DNA of 64,000 bases from an uncultured Aquimarina sp. (GTDB taxonomy: Bacteria > Bacteroidota > Bacteroidia > Flavobacteriales > Flavobacteriaceae), in assembly GCA_947498765.1 (NCBI GenBank), contig CANMLG010000057.1, positions 48,739 to 112,738 of the forward strand, given 5' to 3'. Made by a program: the position numbers and the translations under genes. Below, piece by piece: positions 1 through 9,513 of the stretch. Positions within the stretch are counted from its first letter, which is position 1, and every line of letters starts with the position of its first letter. The notes under the pieces were generated by a model, which ran no database searches, had not been told where the DNA came from, and was given only the letters and a program-made list of their open reading frames with translations.

Positions 1-990
1 GATATTTTTAAACTTTTAAAAGCGGATGGCCAAATATTAGATTTTAGTTTAAAGTATTACAATATTAGAGTTTGGGGGTTCCCTTTTACCTTATTTGTTT
101 TTGCTGCTTTTGGTATTTTCAGAGGCCTACAAAACACCTTTTGGCCTATGATCGTTTCTGCCATTGGTGCCTTATTAAACATTATACTAGATATCCTTTT
201 TGTATATGGAATTGAAGATTATATCCCAGCCATGCATATCGAAGGAGCTGCTTGGGCTAGCCTAATTTCGCAAATAATTATGGCTATGTTGGTCTGTATT
301 TTACTTGTTCGAAAAACATCTATTAGTTTTAAAATAGGCACAAAATTACATCATGAAGTGCCACGGTTACTCAGCATGAGTGGCAACCTCTTTTTAAGAG
401 CTATTTCATTAAATATTGCCTTACTTACTGCCGTTAGGGTTGCTACTGGCCTAGGAGACGCTTATATTGCAGCGCACGCTATCGCCATGAATATCTGGCT
501 TTTTACTGCTTTTTTTATCGATGGTTATGCTTCAGCAGGAAATATATATGGCGGACGTTTACTAGGTGCAAAAGATTATATTCAATTAAAACAGTTAGTC
601 CACAAAGTAATGAAATATGGGCTCATTGTAGGCGGCTTACTTATGCTACTTGGAATAGCACTCTACAAACCTATTGGCTTACTTTTTACCAAAGAACCTG
701 ATGTGTTAATGGCTTTTTACACTATGTTTTTTATGGTAATTATTGTCCAACCTTGCAATGCTATAGCCTTTGTATTAGATGGTGTTTTTAAAGGTTTGGG
801 GGAAATGAAATACTTAAGAAACTTACTTTTCCTATCCACCTTTATAGGTTTTTTGCCCACTCTTTTTTTTACTCAATACTTTTCCCTAAAGCTTATTGGT
901 ATTTGGATCGCCTTAGGAGTCTGGCTTCTTTTTAGATCTATAGGCATGTATATTAAGTTTAAAAGGAAGTATATTAGCCTCAACACTTAA
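1..990 (+). CDS. MATE family efflux transporter, C-terminal part (5' end outside window)
   Basis: The reading frame is open from the first base of the window, so this is the C-terminal part of a longer gene; the ATG at 148 is internal. The visible protein has about eight hydrophobic segments and the MATE pattern of a conserved FRGLQNT stretch before a membrane helix (about residues 40-46 of the visible part) and a VFKGLGE motif near the end. MATE proteins export cationic drugs and metabolites by Na+ or H+ antiport across the inner membrane. Substrate cannot be read from the sequence. The next gene starts 25 bases downstream on the same strand and may be co-transcribed. Confidence 0.88.
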   Translation, partial: DIFKLLKADGQILDFSLKYYNIRVWGFPFTLFVFAAFGIFRGLQNTFWPMIVSAIGALLNIILDILFVYGIEDYIPAMHIEGAAWASLISQIIMAMLVCILLVRKTSISFKIGTKLHHEVPRLLSMSGNLFLRAISLNIALLTAVRVATGLGDAYIAAHAIAMNIWLFTAFFIDGYASAGNIYGGRLLGAKDYIQLKQLVHKVMKYGLIVGGLLMLLGIALYKPIGLLFTKEPDVLMAFYTMFFMVIIVQPCNAIAFVLDGVFKGLGEMKYLRNLLFLSTFIGFLPTLFFTQYFSLKLIGIWIALGVWLLFRSIGMYIKFKRKYISLNT

Positions 991-1015
991 TTTCTTAAAT
1001 AAAATTCATAAAAAA

Positions 1016-2854
1016 ATGAAGCTCTGGATCAATAAAAAAAGCATAGCATTATTTTTCATTATTTATACTGCTTTTACTCAAGCTAATGCTCAAAATGAAA
1101 CTTGGCTATTTAAATTGCCAGATAGCATTCCCCCAAAAGACAGAATTTGCTTTGCTTTGTATACCGTACACGAAAATACGTTAAAGCTTACCGCTCAATT
1201 TTACCCTATTAAAAATTACGAACCTTTTGAGGCTAGTTTACAACTAAAAGAAAATGGTAAATGGGTAGACAAAGCTACCTCCAAAATTATTTATCCTGGC
1301 TATACCGCACCTTTTAGAATAGACAATTGGGACGACACAAAAACATATGAATATAGAGTAACGCATAACAACAAGGCTTTTTACGAAGGAATCATACAAA
1401 AGAATCCTGTAAAAAAGGATGAAATTGTATTGGCTGCCTTTACCTGCAACTCTATTTATCCAAAATATGGTGGGGATATAGAACGTAATGATATTATTGA
1501 AAACATGAAGAAACTGAAACCCGATGTGCTCTTTTTTTCAGGAGATCAAGTATATGACCATAGCGAACATTATTTGTATTGGCTAAAGTTTGGAAGGGAT
1601 TTTGGGGATATCATTAGAAATACACCCACCATTTGCTTACCCGATGATCATGATGTTGGACAAGCTAATTTATGGGGTGCCGGCGGTAAAAAAGGAAAGG
1701 CTAGAAATGGCGAAAGCGGCGGGTATTATATGCCTGTAGAATATGTAAAGGAAGTAGAACGTGCACAAACTTCGCACTTACCTGATCCCTACGACCCCAC
1801 TCCCATAGAGCAAGGTATTGGTGTGTATTATACCGATTTAAAATGGGGAGGCATCAGCTTTGCTATTTTAGAAGACCGTAAGTTTAAAACAGGTCTTGAG
1901 GGTTATGTTAAAGATGAAACAAGCTATTTTCCAAAGATAACCGATGCAAATATTAATGATAAACCCTTTAATGTAAAAGGAGCCACATTATTAGGCGAAC
2001 GCCAATTAAAATTCCTTGAAGATTGGACTACAGATTGGGAAAATGCTGAAATGAAATCCGTGCTTTCACAAACCATATTTGCTATGGGAAACACTCATTC
2101 TGGTAAATACGACAAGCCCATTGGTTTAGATTTTGATACTAATGGTTGGCCTCAAGCTAAAAGAGACCAAGCCCTTTCGGTAATACGCAAAAGTTTTTCA
2201 TGCATGATTGCTGGCGACCAACATTTGGGAACGGTAATTAAACATGGTGTTGATCACTGGAATGATGCTGGATATTCGTTTTGCACACCTTCAATTGCTA
2301 ATTTTTGGTTGCGTTGGTGGTCGCCCGAAAAAGCTGGTAAAAATCGCCAAAAAGGAGCTCCAGAGTATACTGGCGAATTCCTTGATGGATTCCAAAATAA
2401 AATAACCATGCATGCCACTGCAAACCCAACTATTCAGCATAAAAAAGGAGCGGGTAAATTAACTACTACCGCTGCAGGCTTTGGTGTAATCCGTTACCAT
2501 AAAAACAATAGAGAAATCACTTTTGAATGCTGGCCCAGAAATGTTGATATCACCAATCCTACTAGTAAACAATACCAGGGTTGGCCTATAACTATATCTC
2601 AATTTGATAATTACAAAATTGATAAAGGTTATGAACTACCTACATTTAAAATGGCCAAAGCGAATCAAGTGGTTACTGTTATTAATGAAACTAATAATGA
2701 CGTTGTGTCTTCTGTTAGAATACAAGGCTTCAAATACCAACCAAAAACTCAACAGAAAGGAACTTTTAAAGTGATTATAGGCGAAGGAAATGTTGCTAAA
2801 AAGTTTACTTTCTCATCCTTGCTAAAGAACAAAAAAGTAGTTGCTGTAAAATAA
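1016..2854 (+). CDS. PhoD-like metallophosphatase family protein, exported
   Basis: A 612-residue protein with an N-terminal signal peptide ending near NANAQ (about residue 25). The metallophosphatase core is visible: SGDQVYDH at about residue 175, PDDHDVG with D210, D211, H212 and D213, and a later AGDQHLGT motif that supplies metal-binding histidine. These fit the PhoD/alkaline phosphatase D-like family, which hydrolyses phosphodiesters or phosphomonoesters in the periplasm or at the surface with a metal centre. The natural substrate is unknown. It lies 25 bases after the MATE gene and is followed by a strong terminator. No phosphate-starvation box was recognised. Confidence 0.85.
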   Translation: MKLWINKKSIALFFIIYTAFTQANAQNETWLFKLPDSIPPKDRICFALYTVHENTLKLTAQFYPIKNYEPFEASLQLKENGKWVDKATSKIIYPGYTAPFRIDNWDDTKTYEYRVTHNNKAFYEGIIQKNPVKKDEIVLAAFTCNSIYPKYGGDIERNDIIENMKKLKPDVLFFSGDQVYDHSEHYLYWLKFGRDFGDIIRNTPTICLPDDHDVGQANLWGAGGKKGKARNGESGGYYMPVEYVKEVERAQTSHLPDPYDPTPIEQGIGVYYTDLKWGGISFAILEDRKFKTGLEGYVKDETSYFPKITDANINDKPFNVKGATLLGERQLKFLEDWTTDWENAEMKSVLSQTIFAMGNTHSGKYDKPIGLDFDTNGWPQAKRDQALSVIRKSFSCMIAGDQHLGTVIKHGVDHWNDAGYSFCTPSIANFWLRWWSPEKAGKNRQKGAPEYTGEFLDGFQNKITMHATANPTIQHKKGAGKLTTTAAGFGVIRYHKNNREITFECWPRNVDITNPTSKQYQGWPITISQFDNYKIDKGYELPTFKMAKANQVVTVINETNNDVVSSVRIQGFKYQPKTQQKGTFKVIIGEGNVAKKFTFSSLLKNKKVVAVK

Positions 2855-2883
2855 GAATAGCTAATTAAGGTGTTATAAGAATT

Positions 2884-2913
2884 AAAAAGCCTAAGCACGG
2901 ACTTAGGCTTTTT
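2884..2913. terminator. bidirectional intrinsic terminator
   Basis: A perfect 12-base-pair stem (2884-2895 with 2902-2913) around a 6-base loop, with A5 on one side and T5 on the other, so it works on both strands. It sits between the convergent PhoD-like gene and the lipoprotein gene at 2926-3588. Confidence 0.9.
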
Positions 2914-2925
2914 AATTCTTATTTT

Positions 2926-3588
2926 TTACTTAATTGTATATGATTGTAGTCTTCTTTCAATCAAATGCTTGCTATCTGAAACAGTTGAATATTTTTTTAA
3001 AATTAGACCAATTCCAGGTGAGTAATAATCATTATCCTTACCTGGTAATCGTTTTGAATCTTTTAAATCTATGGCGTAAGTTTCCATATCTAAAGTTTTA
3101 AACTCTCCCGCTTCAGTCGTTATATCTCTAGCTTCTTCTTTTAATTCAGTAAACACCTCAAATTCAACCCTCTCAGATCTAAAAATTTTATCATTCGTAT
3201 TATTTACAAACAAAATCTCTCCTTTATCATTTATAAGACTACCTAGTGAATCTCTTAAAAATTCATATTTAGTTCCATTGGGATTACAAAAAGCAATGCC
3301 TTTTTCATTCCCTGTAGTTTTTGTTCTAACTTTAAAAAAAGTTTCACCATCAATAATTTCTCTTGACAATACAGATACAGAATCCACTACATTAATATCC
3401 TCATAAGAATCCGTTTCTCTGTTACGTCTAAAACTTTTATATACCCAAGAATTCCCTTCTTTAAGTCCATAAAAACTTACAGGTGCTACTATTGATTTTT
3501 GATCCTCTAAACTGGATTCCTCAGCCTCACTATTCTTTGAACAAGAAACAATCAATACTAAAATTAAAAAAAATGACACTTTTTTCAT
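2926..3588 (-). CDS. hypothetical lipoprotein
   Basis: A 220-residue protein with a lipoprotein signal: hydrophobic stretch followed by LIVSC, so the mature protein would start at Cys16. The mature part is polar, with a short region resembling the GLKEGNSWVYK opening seen in several Bacteroidota lipoproteins of unknown function. I do not recognise a named family. It is transcribed alone, converging on the PhoD-like gene through the terminator at 2884-2913. Confidence 0.75.
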   Translation of the reverse strand: MKKVSFFLILVLIVSCSKNSEAEESSLEDQKSIVAPVSFYGLKEGNSWVYKSFRRNRETDSYEDINVVDSVSVLSREIIDGETFFKVRTKTTGNEKGIAFCNPNGTKYEFLRDSLGSLINDKGEILFVNNTNDKIFRSERVEFEVFTELKEEARDITTEAGEFKTLDMETYAIDLKDSKRLPGKDNDYYSPGIGLILKKYSTVSDSKHLIERRLQSYTIK

Positions 3589-3757
3589 AATGTTGAATAT
3601 GTTTAATTAACAACATTAGAACGATTTTTAAGCGTTTATAATTGTTCTTTGTCGAGTTGTGTTATAGTTACCTTTTTGTTAAAAAAACTTCATTGATTAT
3701 ATCTTCAACAATAAATATTCAAGACCAATTTTATCAAGCAAATCGTATAACTACTCT

Positions 3758-5590
3758 CTAGTTTTTAACAAAATCTGCATCAGTTAAGGTTTTTATAAAG
3801 GCAACCAAATCCTTCTGCTCTAATTTGGTCAAATTTAAATTATCAAATGGAAGCGTCTGATTGGGTAAATTAATTCCAATACCTTGTCCTCCTCCTCTAT
3901 TATAAAAATCCACCACTTCTTCCAATGTATTATACACTCCGTTGTGCATGTATGGAGCTGTTAAAGCAGCATTTCGAAGCGTTGGTGTTTTAAAAAAGTG
4001 TTTCCGCTGTGATGTTTTAAACTGGTTATACCTTCCTAAATCTGTTGATATTTTAGCATTTATGCTATCATTTTTTATAGGTACTCCTATAGCTTCTAAT
4101 TCAGTATCAGAAAAATTTGGTGGTACTGTCCCATTAAATACTGGTGCAAAATGGCAGGTAGCACACAAAGCTTTACCCATAAATAAATTAAATCCATTTT
4201 TTTCTGATGTAGTTAAGGTATTTTCCTCTCCTCTGATGTTTCTATCAAATTTAGAATCAAATTTGTTCAAAGTTCTAATATAGGAAGCCATGGCGTGACG
4301 TATATTCATATCTGTCCCACCGCGGGTGTATAATGTATCAAAAGCCTTTTTGTAATATAGATCCTTTTTTACCACATTTTCCAAATGCTTCAAATCGGCA
4401 TTAAATTCTCCGTGATTGGTAACTACGCCAACAATTTGTCCTTCTAAACTACCCGCCCTGGCATCAACAAAGAAGGATTGTTGTAACGCAGCATAAGTAA
4501 TAGTAGGTGTATTTCGTTTTTGGTGCTCATCAAAAGTTTTTAGTCCATCAGTAAACGCTTTTTCTTTTACATGACAAGTAGCACAGGCCATAGTATTGGT
4601 GATAGACAATCTTTTATCGTTAAACAGCTTTTTACCAATAGCAATTTTTGTGTCTATATCATTCATTTCAAAACGATAATCCGAAAAATATTTCATGTTA
4701 AAAGCCTCTTCCGAAAACAAGCTTTCTGCCTCATGATTTAAGGCAAGTGTTACATTAAATTTTACATCCCAATCCTTTTGTGTTTTAGCCATTAAAGCTA
4801 ACTGAGTATTAATATGATCTTTTATAAACTGAAATCGATCAAAACTGTCAAAATCATGATGTAAAAAAGCTATTGAGGCTTGTATTTCCTTTTCCCACTC
4901 ATCAATTAATTCGAGATCTGAAAAATTTTCTTTATACAGCACTAAAATATGTAGTATTTCTTGATATATCCAAGACGATTCTTCTAAGGACTGCCCTAAG
5001 GCTGGCGAATCAAAGCCAGTAATACCTGTTGTAGTAATCCTAGCTATTTGATTTCTAATCAACCATAAAATATGGTAATTTTTAAATCTTAACTTTGTAT
5101 TGTTATATAATAACTTAAGGCGGTTAGCTGTTTTTTTGGCTACTGTCTTTATCGCATCTAGATCTTTTTCCTCTTCAAATAACAGCTCCTCTATTACTTG
5201 AAAACCAAAAGGATTTAAAATTTTTATATCAGTAGCATCCTCCTCCATTACTTTAATCAAATTAGGCGCATTTAATGACGCATAATTATTCTTATCTATA
5301 AATGATAAAATAGGTTCGAGTGACTTAAAATTTTTTCTAGCCACTTTATAATGTGCTAGCATGTTTTGATGCTTAGATTCTTCTACTAATTTATCTAAAC
5401 TCTCGAATGCTTTTTTAAGTGTTTCTTTGTAACTAAACTCAAGTTTATCCAATGGTGTTAACAAATCACTTTTTGTTACATACTCCCCTTCAGAACTAGT
5501 AGTTTTATTTTTATTACAATTGGTTAAAATAAACAAAAGACATGCACAAAATAGGCATGTCTTTTGTTTTAAAGAAATATAAAATCTCAT
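3758..5590 (-). CDS. di-heme cytochrome c peroxidase (CcpA/MauG type) with imelysin-like N-terminal region
   Basis: A 610-residue exported protein with a signal sequence, probably a lipoprotein (LTNC near residue 25). The C-terminal half has two c-type heme sites, CATCH at residues 336-340 and CATCH at 476-480, and the TPTLRNAALTAPYMHNG stretch typical of bacterial di-heme peroxidases, which reduce hydrogen peroxide or oxidise protein substrates in the periplasm. The first 270 residues are helical and carry GFQVIEELLF at about 129-138, a degenerate form of the GxHxxE motif of imelysin-like proteins, with Gln131 replacing the His. It lies 6 bases downstream of the PhoX-like gene on the same strand, so the two form an operon. 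Confidence 0.88.
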   Translation of the reverse strand: MRFYISLKQKTCLFCACLLFILTNCNKNKTTSSEGEYVTKSDLLTPLDKLEFSYKETLKKAFESLDKLVEESKHQNMLAHYKVARKNFKSLEPILSFIDKNNYASLNAPNLIKVMEEDATDIKILNPFGFQVIEELLFEEEKDLDAIKTVAKKTANRLKLLYNNTKLRFKNYHILWLIRNQIARITTTGITGFDSPALGQSLEESSWIYQEILHILVLYKENFSDLELIDEWEKEIQASIAFLHHDFDSFDRFQFIKDHINTQLALMAKTQKDWDVKFNVTLALNHEAESLFSEEAFNMKYFSDYRFEMNDIDTKIAIGKKLFNDKRLSITNTMACATCHVKEKAFTDGLKTFDEHQKRNTPTITYAALQQSFFVDARAGSLEGQIVGVVTNHGEFNADLKHLENVVKKDLYYKKAFDTLYTRGGTDMNIRHAMASYIRTLNKFDSKFDRNIRGEENTLTTSEKNGFNLFMGKALCATCHFAPVFNGTVPPNFSDTELEAIGVPIKNDSINAKISTDLGRYNQFKTSQRKHFFKTPTLRNAALTAPYMHNGVYNTLEEVVDFYNRGGGQGIGINLPNQTLPFDNLNLTKLEQKDLVAFIKTLTDADFVKN

Positions 5591-5596
5591 AGTTTA

Positions 5597-7282
5597 TTAT
5601 CTATCTAATCCCTCTACTAAATACAACATTGAACCTTCTTGAGCCCAGTGGCCTTTAGCATCTGATATAGCATTCTTATCTGTAAACACTTGACCTGGTA
5701 TCGCATTCCATCCGTGGTTTTGAGTAATTAATAAGAATTGATTTTTACCCGATTTAGTCACATCAGAAATATCGATCATTCCGGTTAATTCCCATGTTCT
5801 GGAAGTAGTACCAAATCCTAAACTTTCCGCTTTTTCTTGATCACACTCTAAAACCGTTTTTAAAGTTCCTGAAGTTAAATCATATTGATACACTTTAGCA
5901 TAGCCTTGGATGTTAGGATTTACATCAAAATACCCATTTGGATCTTCTTGGATATAGGCATAGTTTTCAGTTACTAAAATATTATCTGGAGAGTGGAAAC
6001 CATCGGCAACTCCTCCTTCTTTATCTCCATCCAATACACAAGTAATTTTAGCTGCTCCAGTTGGGTCATTCTCGTTTAATACTACCTTGTAAATACGCCC
6101 TAAAATGCTCCCCTTTCCAACTAAACCAGATTTATTACGCCCAGTAACAGCAAAATAAATTTCTCTTTGATTCTCGGCAGCACCTCTTCTCCAATCAATA
6201 TCTTCTAAACGAGAGAATCCCATAGCTCCTTTATCCATAGCCTCTTGATTTAAAGCTTCAATTTCAGTTTCTGACATTTCAACAAATTCTGCATCATACT
6301 CAGTACCTTCAGCCATATCGACCTCATTAACAATTCCTGCAGAAGATACCTTTAATGTATATAGTTTACCTCCAGATAAATCTCCTCTAGCCCCTACATA
6401 CATCCCTAAGTGACCTTGAGGTACTTCATTATCAGAATCATCATCTCCAATAAATGCTACTGTTTTAGTTGGATAGGCATCTTTACCTATAACTACTGCA
6501 TTTTCAGTTGACCATTGACCAAAAGCGGTTAACATAGTTGCTGATCCAGCTTCGGAAGCTGACCTATAAGGATCGGTAGCAAAAACCCCTTTAGAGTCTC
6601 CTCCCCACTCACCTCCAGAAAGGTACATGGGACCAAAACCGTGTTCTTCCATAGTTATTAAAGATCCAGAGCACTGTGCAGTACTTGCTGTAGCTTCCGC
6701 ATTTAAAATATACTCTCCAGAAATTGGTTTTAAATCGGCATCTAATTTAATACGTGCTACAGAAAAATCTGCTTCAATATTATTGATAAATGTATATGTC
6801 CCGTCAGCTTCTTTTAGTAATCCACATCCATCTGCCATGGAACCATATACAAATCCATCTCCTAATTTTGATTCAGAAGATAATAGAGGTGTTACCTTTA
6901 TGGAAGAAAACTCTGGTTTTACATCTAAAAAGTTTACCAACTCCCCAAAAGCAATACCTTCGGCATTTCTTTTTAATAATTGCTCCAAACTAGCCATTAA
7001 ACTACTCAACTCATCCTCGGCATTTTCATTTTGTTTTGTCAGCGCTTTTATTTTATCTTCGGTCTTAACAATTTCTTCTGTAGTAGCTTCTCCCTTTTTT
7101 ATTAAATCTTCAATTAGTTTTTTTAAGGCATCAATTTCTGCCTTAGACGCTTCACTAACTGGACCTTCAGGGCCTTGCTCTCCAGGTACTCCATCTTTTC
7201 CATCTTCAACTTCACAACTGGAAATTGAAGCTACTAATGCTACGGAAGCAAATAGTCTTAAAAATAATTTTGAATAATACAT
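5597..7282 (-). CDS. PhoX/DUF839-like lipoprotein with collagen-like and coiled-coil N-terminus
   Basis: A 561-residue lipoprotein with a signal ending SISSC at about residue 23. It is followed by a short run of four collagen-like Gly-x-y triplets (KDGVPGEQGPEGP), then about 60 residues of charged heptads that look like a coiled coil, then a beta-rich domain with ITMEEHGFGPMYLSGGEWGG and PDNILVTENYAYIQED stretches reminiscent of PhoX/DUF839 beta-propeller phosphatases. The family call is from motif resemblance only. It is the first gene of an operon with the di-heme peroxidase, which suggests a joint periplasmic or surface role. Confidence 0.62.
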   Translation of the reverse strand: MYYSKLFLRLFASVALVASISSCEVEDGKDGVPGEQGPEGPVSEASKAEIDALKKLIEDLIKKGEATTEEIVKTEDKIKALTKQNENAEDELSSLMASLEQLLKRNAEGIAFGELVNFLDVKPEFSSIKVTPLLSSESKLGDGFVYGSMADGCGLLKEADGTYTFINNIEADFSVARIKLDADLKPISGEYILNAEATASTAQCSGSLITMEEHGFGPMYLSGGEWGGDSKGVFATDPYRSASEAGSATMLTAFGQWSTENAVVIGKDAYPTKTVAFIGDDDSDNEVPQGHLGMYVGARGDLSGGKLYTLKVSSAGIVNEVDMAEGTEYDAEFVEMSETEIEALNQEAMDKGAMGFSRLEDIDWRRGAAENQREIYFAVTGRNKSGLVGKGSILGRIYKVVLNENDPTGAAKITCVLDGDKEGGVADGFHSPDNILVTENYAYIQEDPNGYFDVNPNIQGYAKVYQYDLTSGTLKTVLECDQEKAESLGFGTTSRTWELTGMIDISDVTKSGKNQFLLITQNHGWNAIPGQVFTDKNAISDAKGHWAQEGSMLYLVEGLDR

Positions 7283-7702
7283 TTTTATTTAGTTTAATTA
7301 TCTAATTGGTTTCCCACCAAAATTAAACTCAAACACAATCAATGGTATTAGTAGAATACTGTATAATAATTATTAAAATGTTGCCAAATTGTTAAAGATG
7401 CCTCCCCTAGTATTAAAGAATCATTTCATTAAATTTAACCCAATGCTATGATTGGATTAGCATTCCTTTATAAATCCCTAACTATCTTGCAATTAAAATC
7501 CTAAAAAAAACAAGTTATATAAAAGAAACCAATTCTACACAAACACTTAACATAGCTTCAAAAACAGGTTGTTTTCCAAAAAAAAAACTATCAGTTTACT
7601 TTATTAATCTAGTTTAATAAATAGCTTCTTAATAATACAGAACTTCGAATTCTCGTTAAAGAGAAGTAACACAAATACTTTTAAAACTTAATAAAATAAA
7701 TT
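7283..7702. other. divergent intergenic region without a gene
   Basis: About 420 bases between the start of the PhoX-like gene (minus strand) and the start of the metallo-beta-lactamase-fold gene (plus strand). It must hold both promoters. The CAAAATTA at 7318-7325 could be a minus-strand TAnnTTTG box, but no matching -33 motif was found. There is no credible ORF or strong hairpin. Confidence 0.6.
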
Positions 7703-9358
7703 ATGAAAAAGTTGAATACATTTTTATTGTTTGTCATTACGGCAATGCTAACAATAATAAGTTGTAAAAAAGATGACGATGCTACCGATAATGAACGTCA
7801 AACATCATTCAAAAATGTTCAAAATGCTTTGGGAGGAGCTTCCAATATTGAAAATGCATTAAGCATTTCTTATAAATCTACTGGAGAAGCTTTTGAATTT
7901 CAAGAAGATCCTGAACCTGTCAATGGAAAAGTAGCTGATTTTAATTACTCTTTAGTTTATAATTTGGATGGCACGCAGTCCAAACAAAATTGGAATGTAA
8001 ATGCGGATTATGCCTTTGCTACTGATTTTAGTTTTGTTGAAACTATTGATGGTACTAAAGGGAAATCTGAAGGAACAACTGGCACCTTTTCTGCCAATTT
8101 TAGTGGTTTTGGTGTAACTGGCGATCCTATGTTTTCGACAAAATTAGCTGCTAGACAAAAAACCTTATTGATGTCATCACCTATTGCAATTGCTAAAATG
8201 ATAGCATCTGCTGATGTAATCAATAAAAAAGGTGAGGTATTAAGTGTAGGCTTTAATACCTCAACTTTAGGTTTTGGAAGTGATACTCCCGATATTGAAT
8301 TTATAATTGATACCAATACTAATTTACCTCTAAAGTCTCAAATTTTAGAAAATGACCCGTTACTAGGCGATGTACTTTACGAAGTAGTTTATAACAAATG
8401 GGAAACAGCTGGCAGCTTACAAGTCCCTACAAGTTTGACTCATATACTAGACGGAAATACTATTCGTACAGAAACCATAAGTGAGATACAAATAAATCCT
8501 GAAGTAACAGATAATGAACTAAAAGTTTCTGATCAAGAGGCATTTGAATATAACAAAAATGAAGCTAAATTTGGTCACTTGTCATCTCAATTTCATTACA
8601 GAACTTTATTACAAACTTTCCCCATTGATTTCCCTGTTGAAATTGTAACACAATCATCACCATTAGCATTAGCTTCTGAGTTGGTCACCAATGATGACAA
8701 CGTATATCGTGTATCGGGTGATTTTCAATCCCATTACACTTATGCATTTAAAGTAGATGGTGGTTTATTGCTCTATGATTCTCCAATTAACGATCGTAGG
8801 TCAAAAGTAGTACTTGATAAAATAAAACAAGACTTTAGTACAGATCCAATTAAATATATAGTACACTCCCACAATCACTTTGATCACACTGGTGGGGTTA
8901 GGGGTAGTTTAGCCGAAGGTGGTGATTTAATTGTAGGGCAAGGTTCTAAGTCATTTATTGAAAATGTATTACAACGACCTAGCACTGTACTACCAAATCC
9001 AATTCAAAATACTACCGTAAATGTTGTGGGGGTAACAGATGTAATGTCTATTGGTACGGGTAATGAAAAAATTGAATTATATACCATTTCAACATTACAC
9101 GCCGAAGAGGATGATTACATTGTAATATATAAACCATCCACTAAAACCATTTATTTTAATGATTTATACAATCCTGGTTTTATTAATGTTTTTGATACTT
9201 TTAAAACCGAAGATCAACAACGAATGATTACACTGGCAAAAGATCTTGTAAGCTTTATCGATTCTAAAAATCTAGATGTAACCACTTTTCATTGTTCACA
9301 TGGATTTACCACCTTGGATTTTGACTTTAAAACTATCAGAGATATTTCTCTAAAATAA
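7703..9358 (+). CDS. metallo-beta-lactamase-fold hydrolase, lipoprotein
   Basis: A 551-residue protein with a lipoprotein signal (TIISC, lipid-bearing Cys at about 21) followed by an acidic KKDDD linker. Residues 30-310 form an N-terminal region without a family I recognise. The C-terminal part has the metallo-beta-lactamase signature HxHxDH at H390, H392, D394 and H395, followed by GG, plus further candidate metal-binding histidines in STLHAEEDD and FHCSHG. MBL-fold enzymes include hydrolases of many esters, thioesters and lactams; the substrate here is unknown. The gene stands alone between a divergent promoter region and a terminator. Confidence 0.85.
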   Translation: MKKLNTFLLFVITAMLTIISCKKDDDATDNERQTSFKNVQNALGGASNIENALSISYKSTGEAFEFQEDPEPVNGKVADFNYSLVYNLDGTQSKQNWNVNADYAFATDFSFVETIDGTKGKSEGTTGTFSANFSGFGVTGDPMFSTKLAARQKTLLMSSPIAIAKMIASADVINKKGEVLSVGFNTSTLGFGSDTPDIEFIIDTNTNLPLKSQILENDPLLGDVLYEVVYNKWETAGSLQVPTSLTHILDGNTIRTETISEIQINPEVTDNELKVSDQEAFEYNKNEAKFGHLSSQFHYRTLLQTFPIDFPVEIVTQSSPLALASELVTNDDNVYRVSGDFQSHYTYAFKVDGGLLLYDSPINDRRSKVVLDKIKQDFSTDPIKYIVHSHNHFDHTGGVRGSLAEGGDLIVGQGSKSFIENVLQRPSTVLPNPIQNTTVNVVGVTDVMSIGTGNEKIELYTISTLHAEEDDYIVIYKPSTKTIYFNDLYNPGFINVFDTFKTEDQQRMITLAKDLVSFIDSKNLDVTTFHCSHGFTTLDFDFKTIRDISLK

Positions 9359-9386
9359 TTAATGTTCACTCAAAATTCTATACATC

Positions 9387-9418
9387 AAAAAAGCGACTAA
9401 ATATATAGTCGCTTTTTT
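9387..9418. terminator. bidirectional intrinsic terminator
   Basis: A perfect 12-base-pair stem (9387-9398 with 9407-9418), 8-base loop, flanked by A6 and T6. It lies 28 bases after the MBL-fold gene and also faces the convergent agarase gene. Confidence 0.88.
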
Positions 9419-9513
9419 TGTATCAAACTCACGTTAATTACTACAAACTATAGCATTACAATGGCTTGTAAAACAAAAACACTACAGCAAAAGCAATGAC
9501 TTTAATAGTCATA

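Noticed and set aside
3942..4283. Plus-strand ORF inside the peroxidase gene
   Set aside because: Antisense shadow of a well-supported gene with heme motifs; composition not protein-like.
6627..7277. Plus-strand ORF of 216 codons opposite the PhoX-like gene
   Set aside because: The minus-strand frame has a lipoprotein signal, collagen-like triplets and operon context; the plus frame is a shadow.
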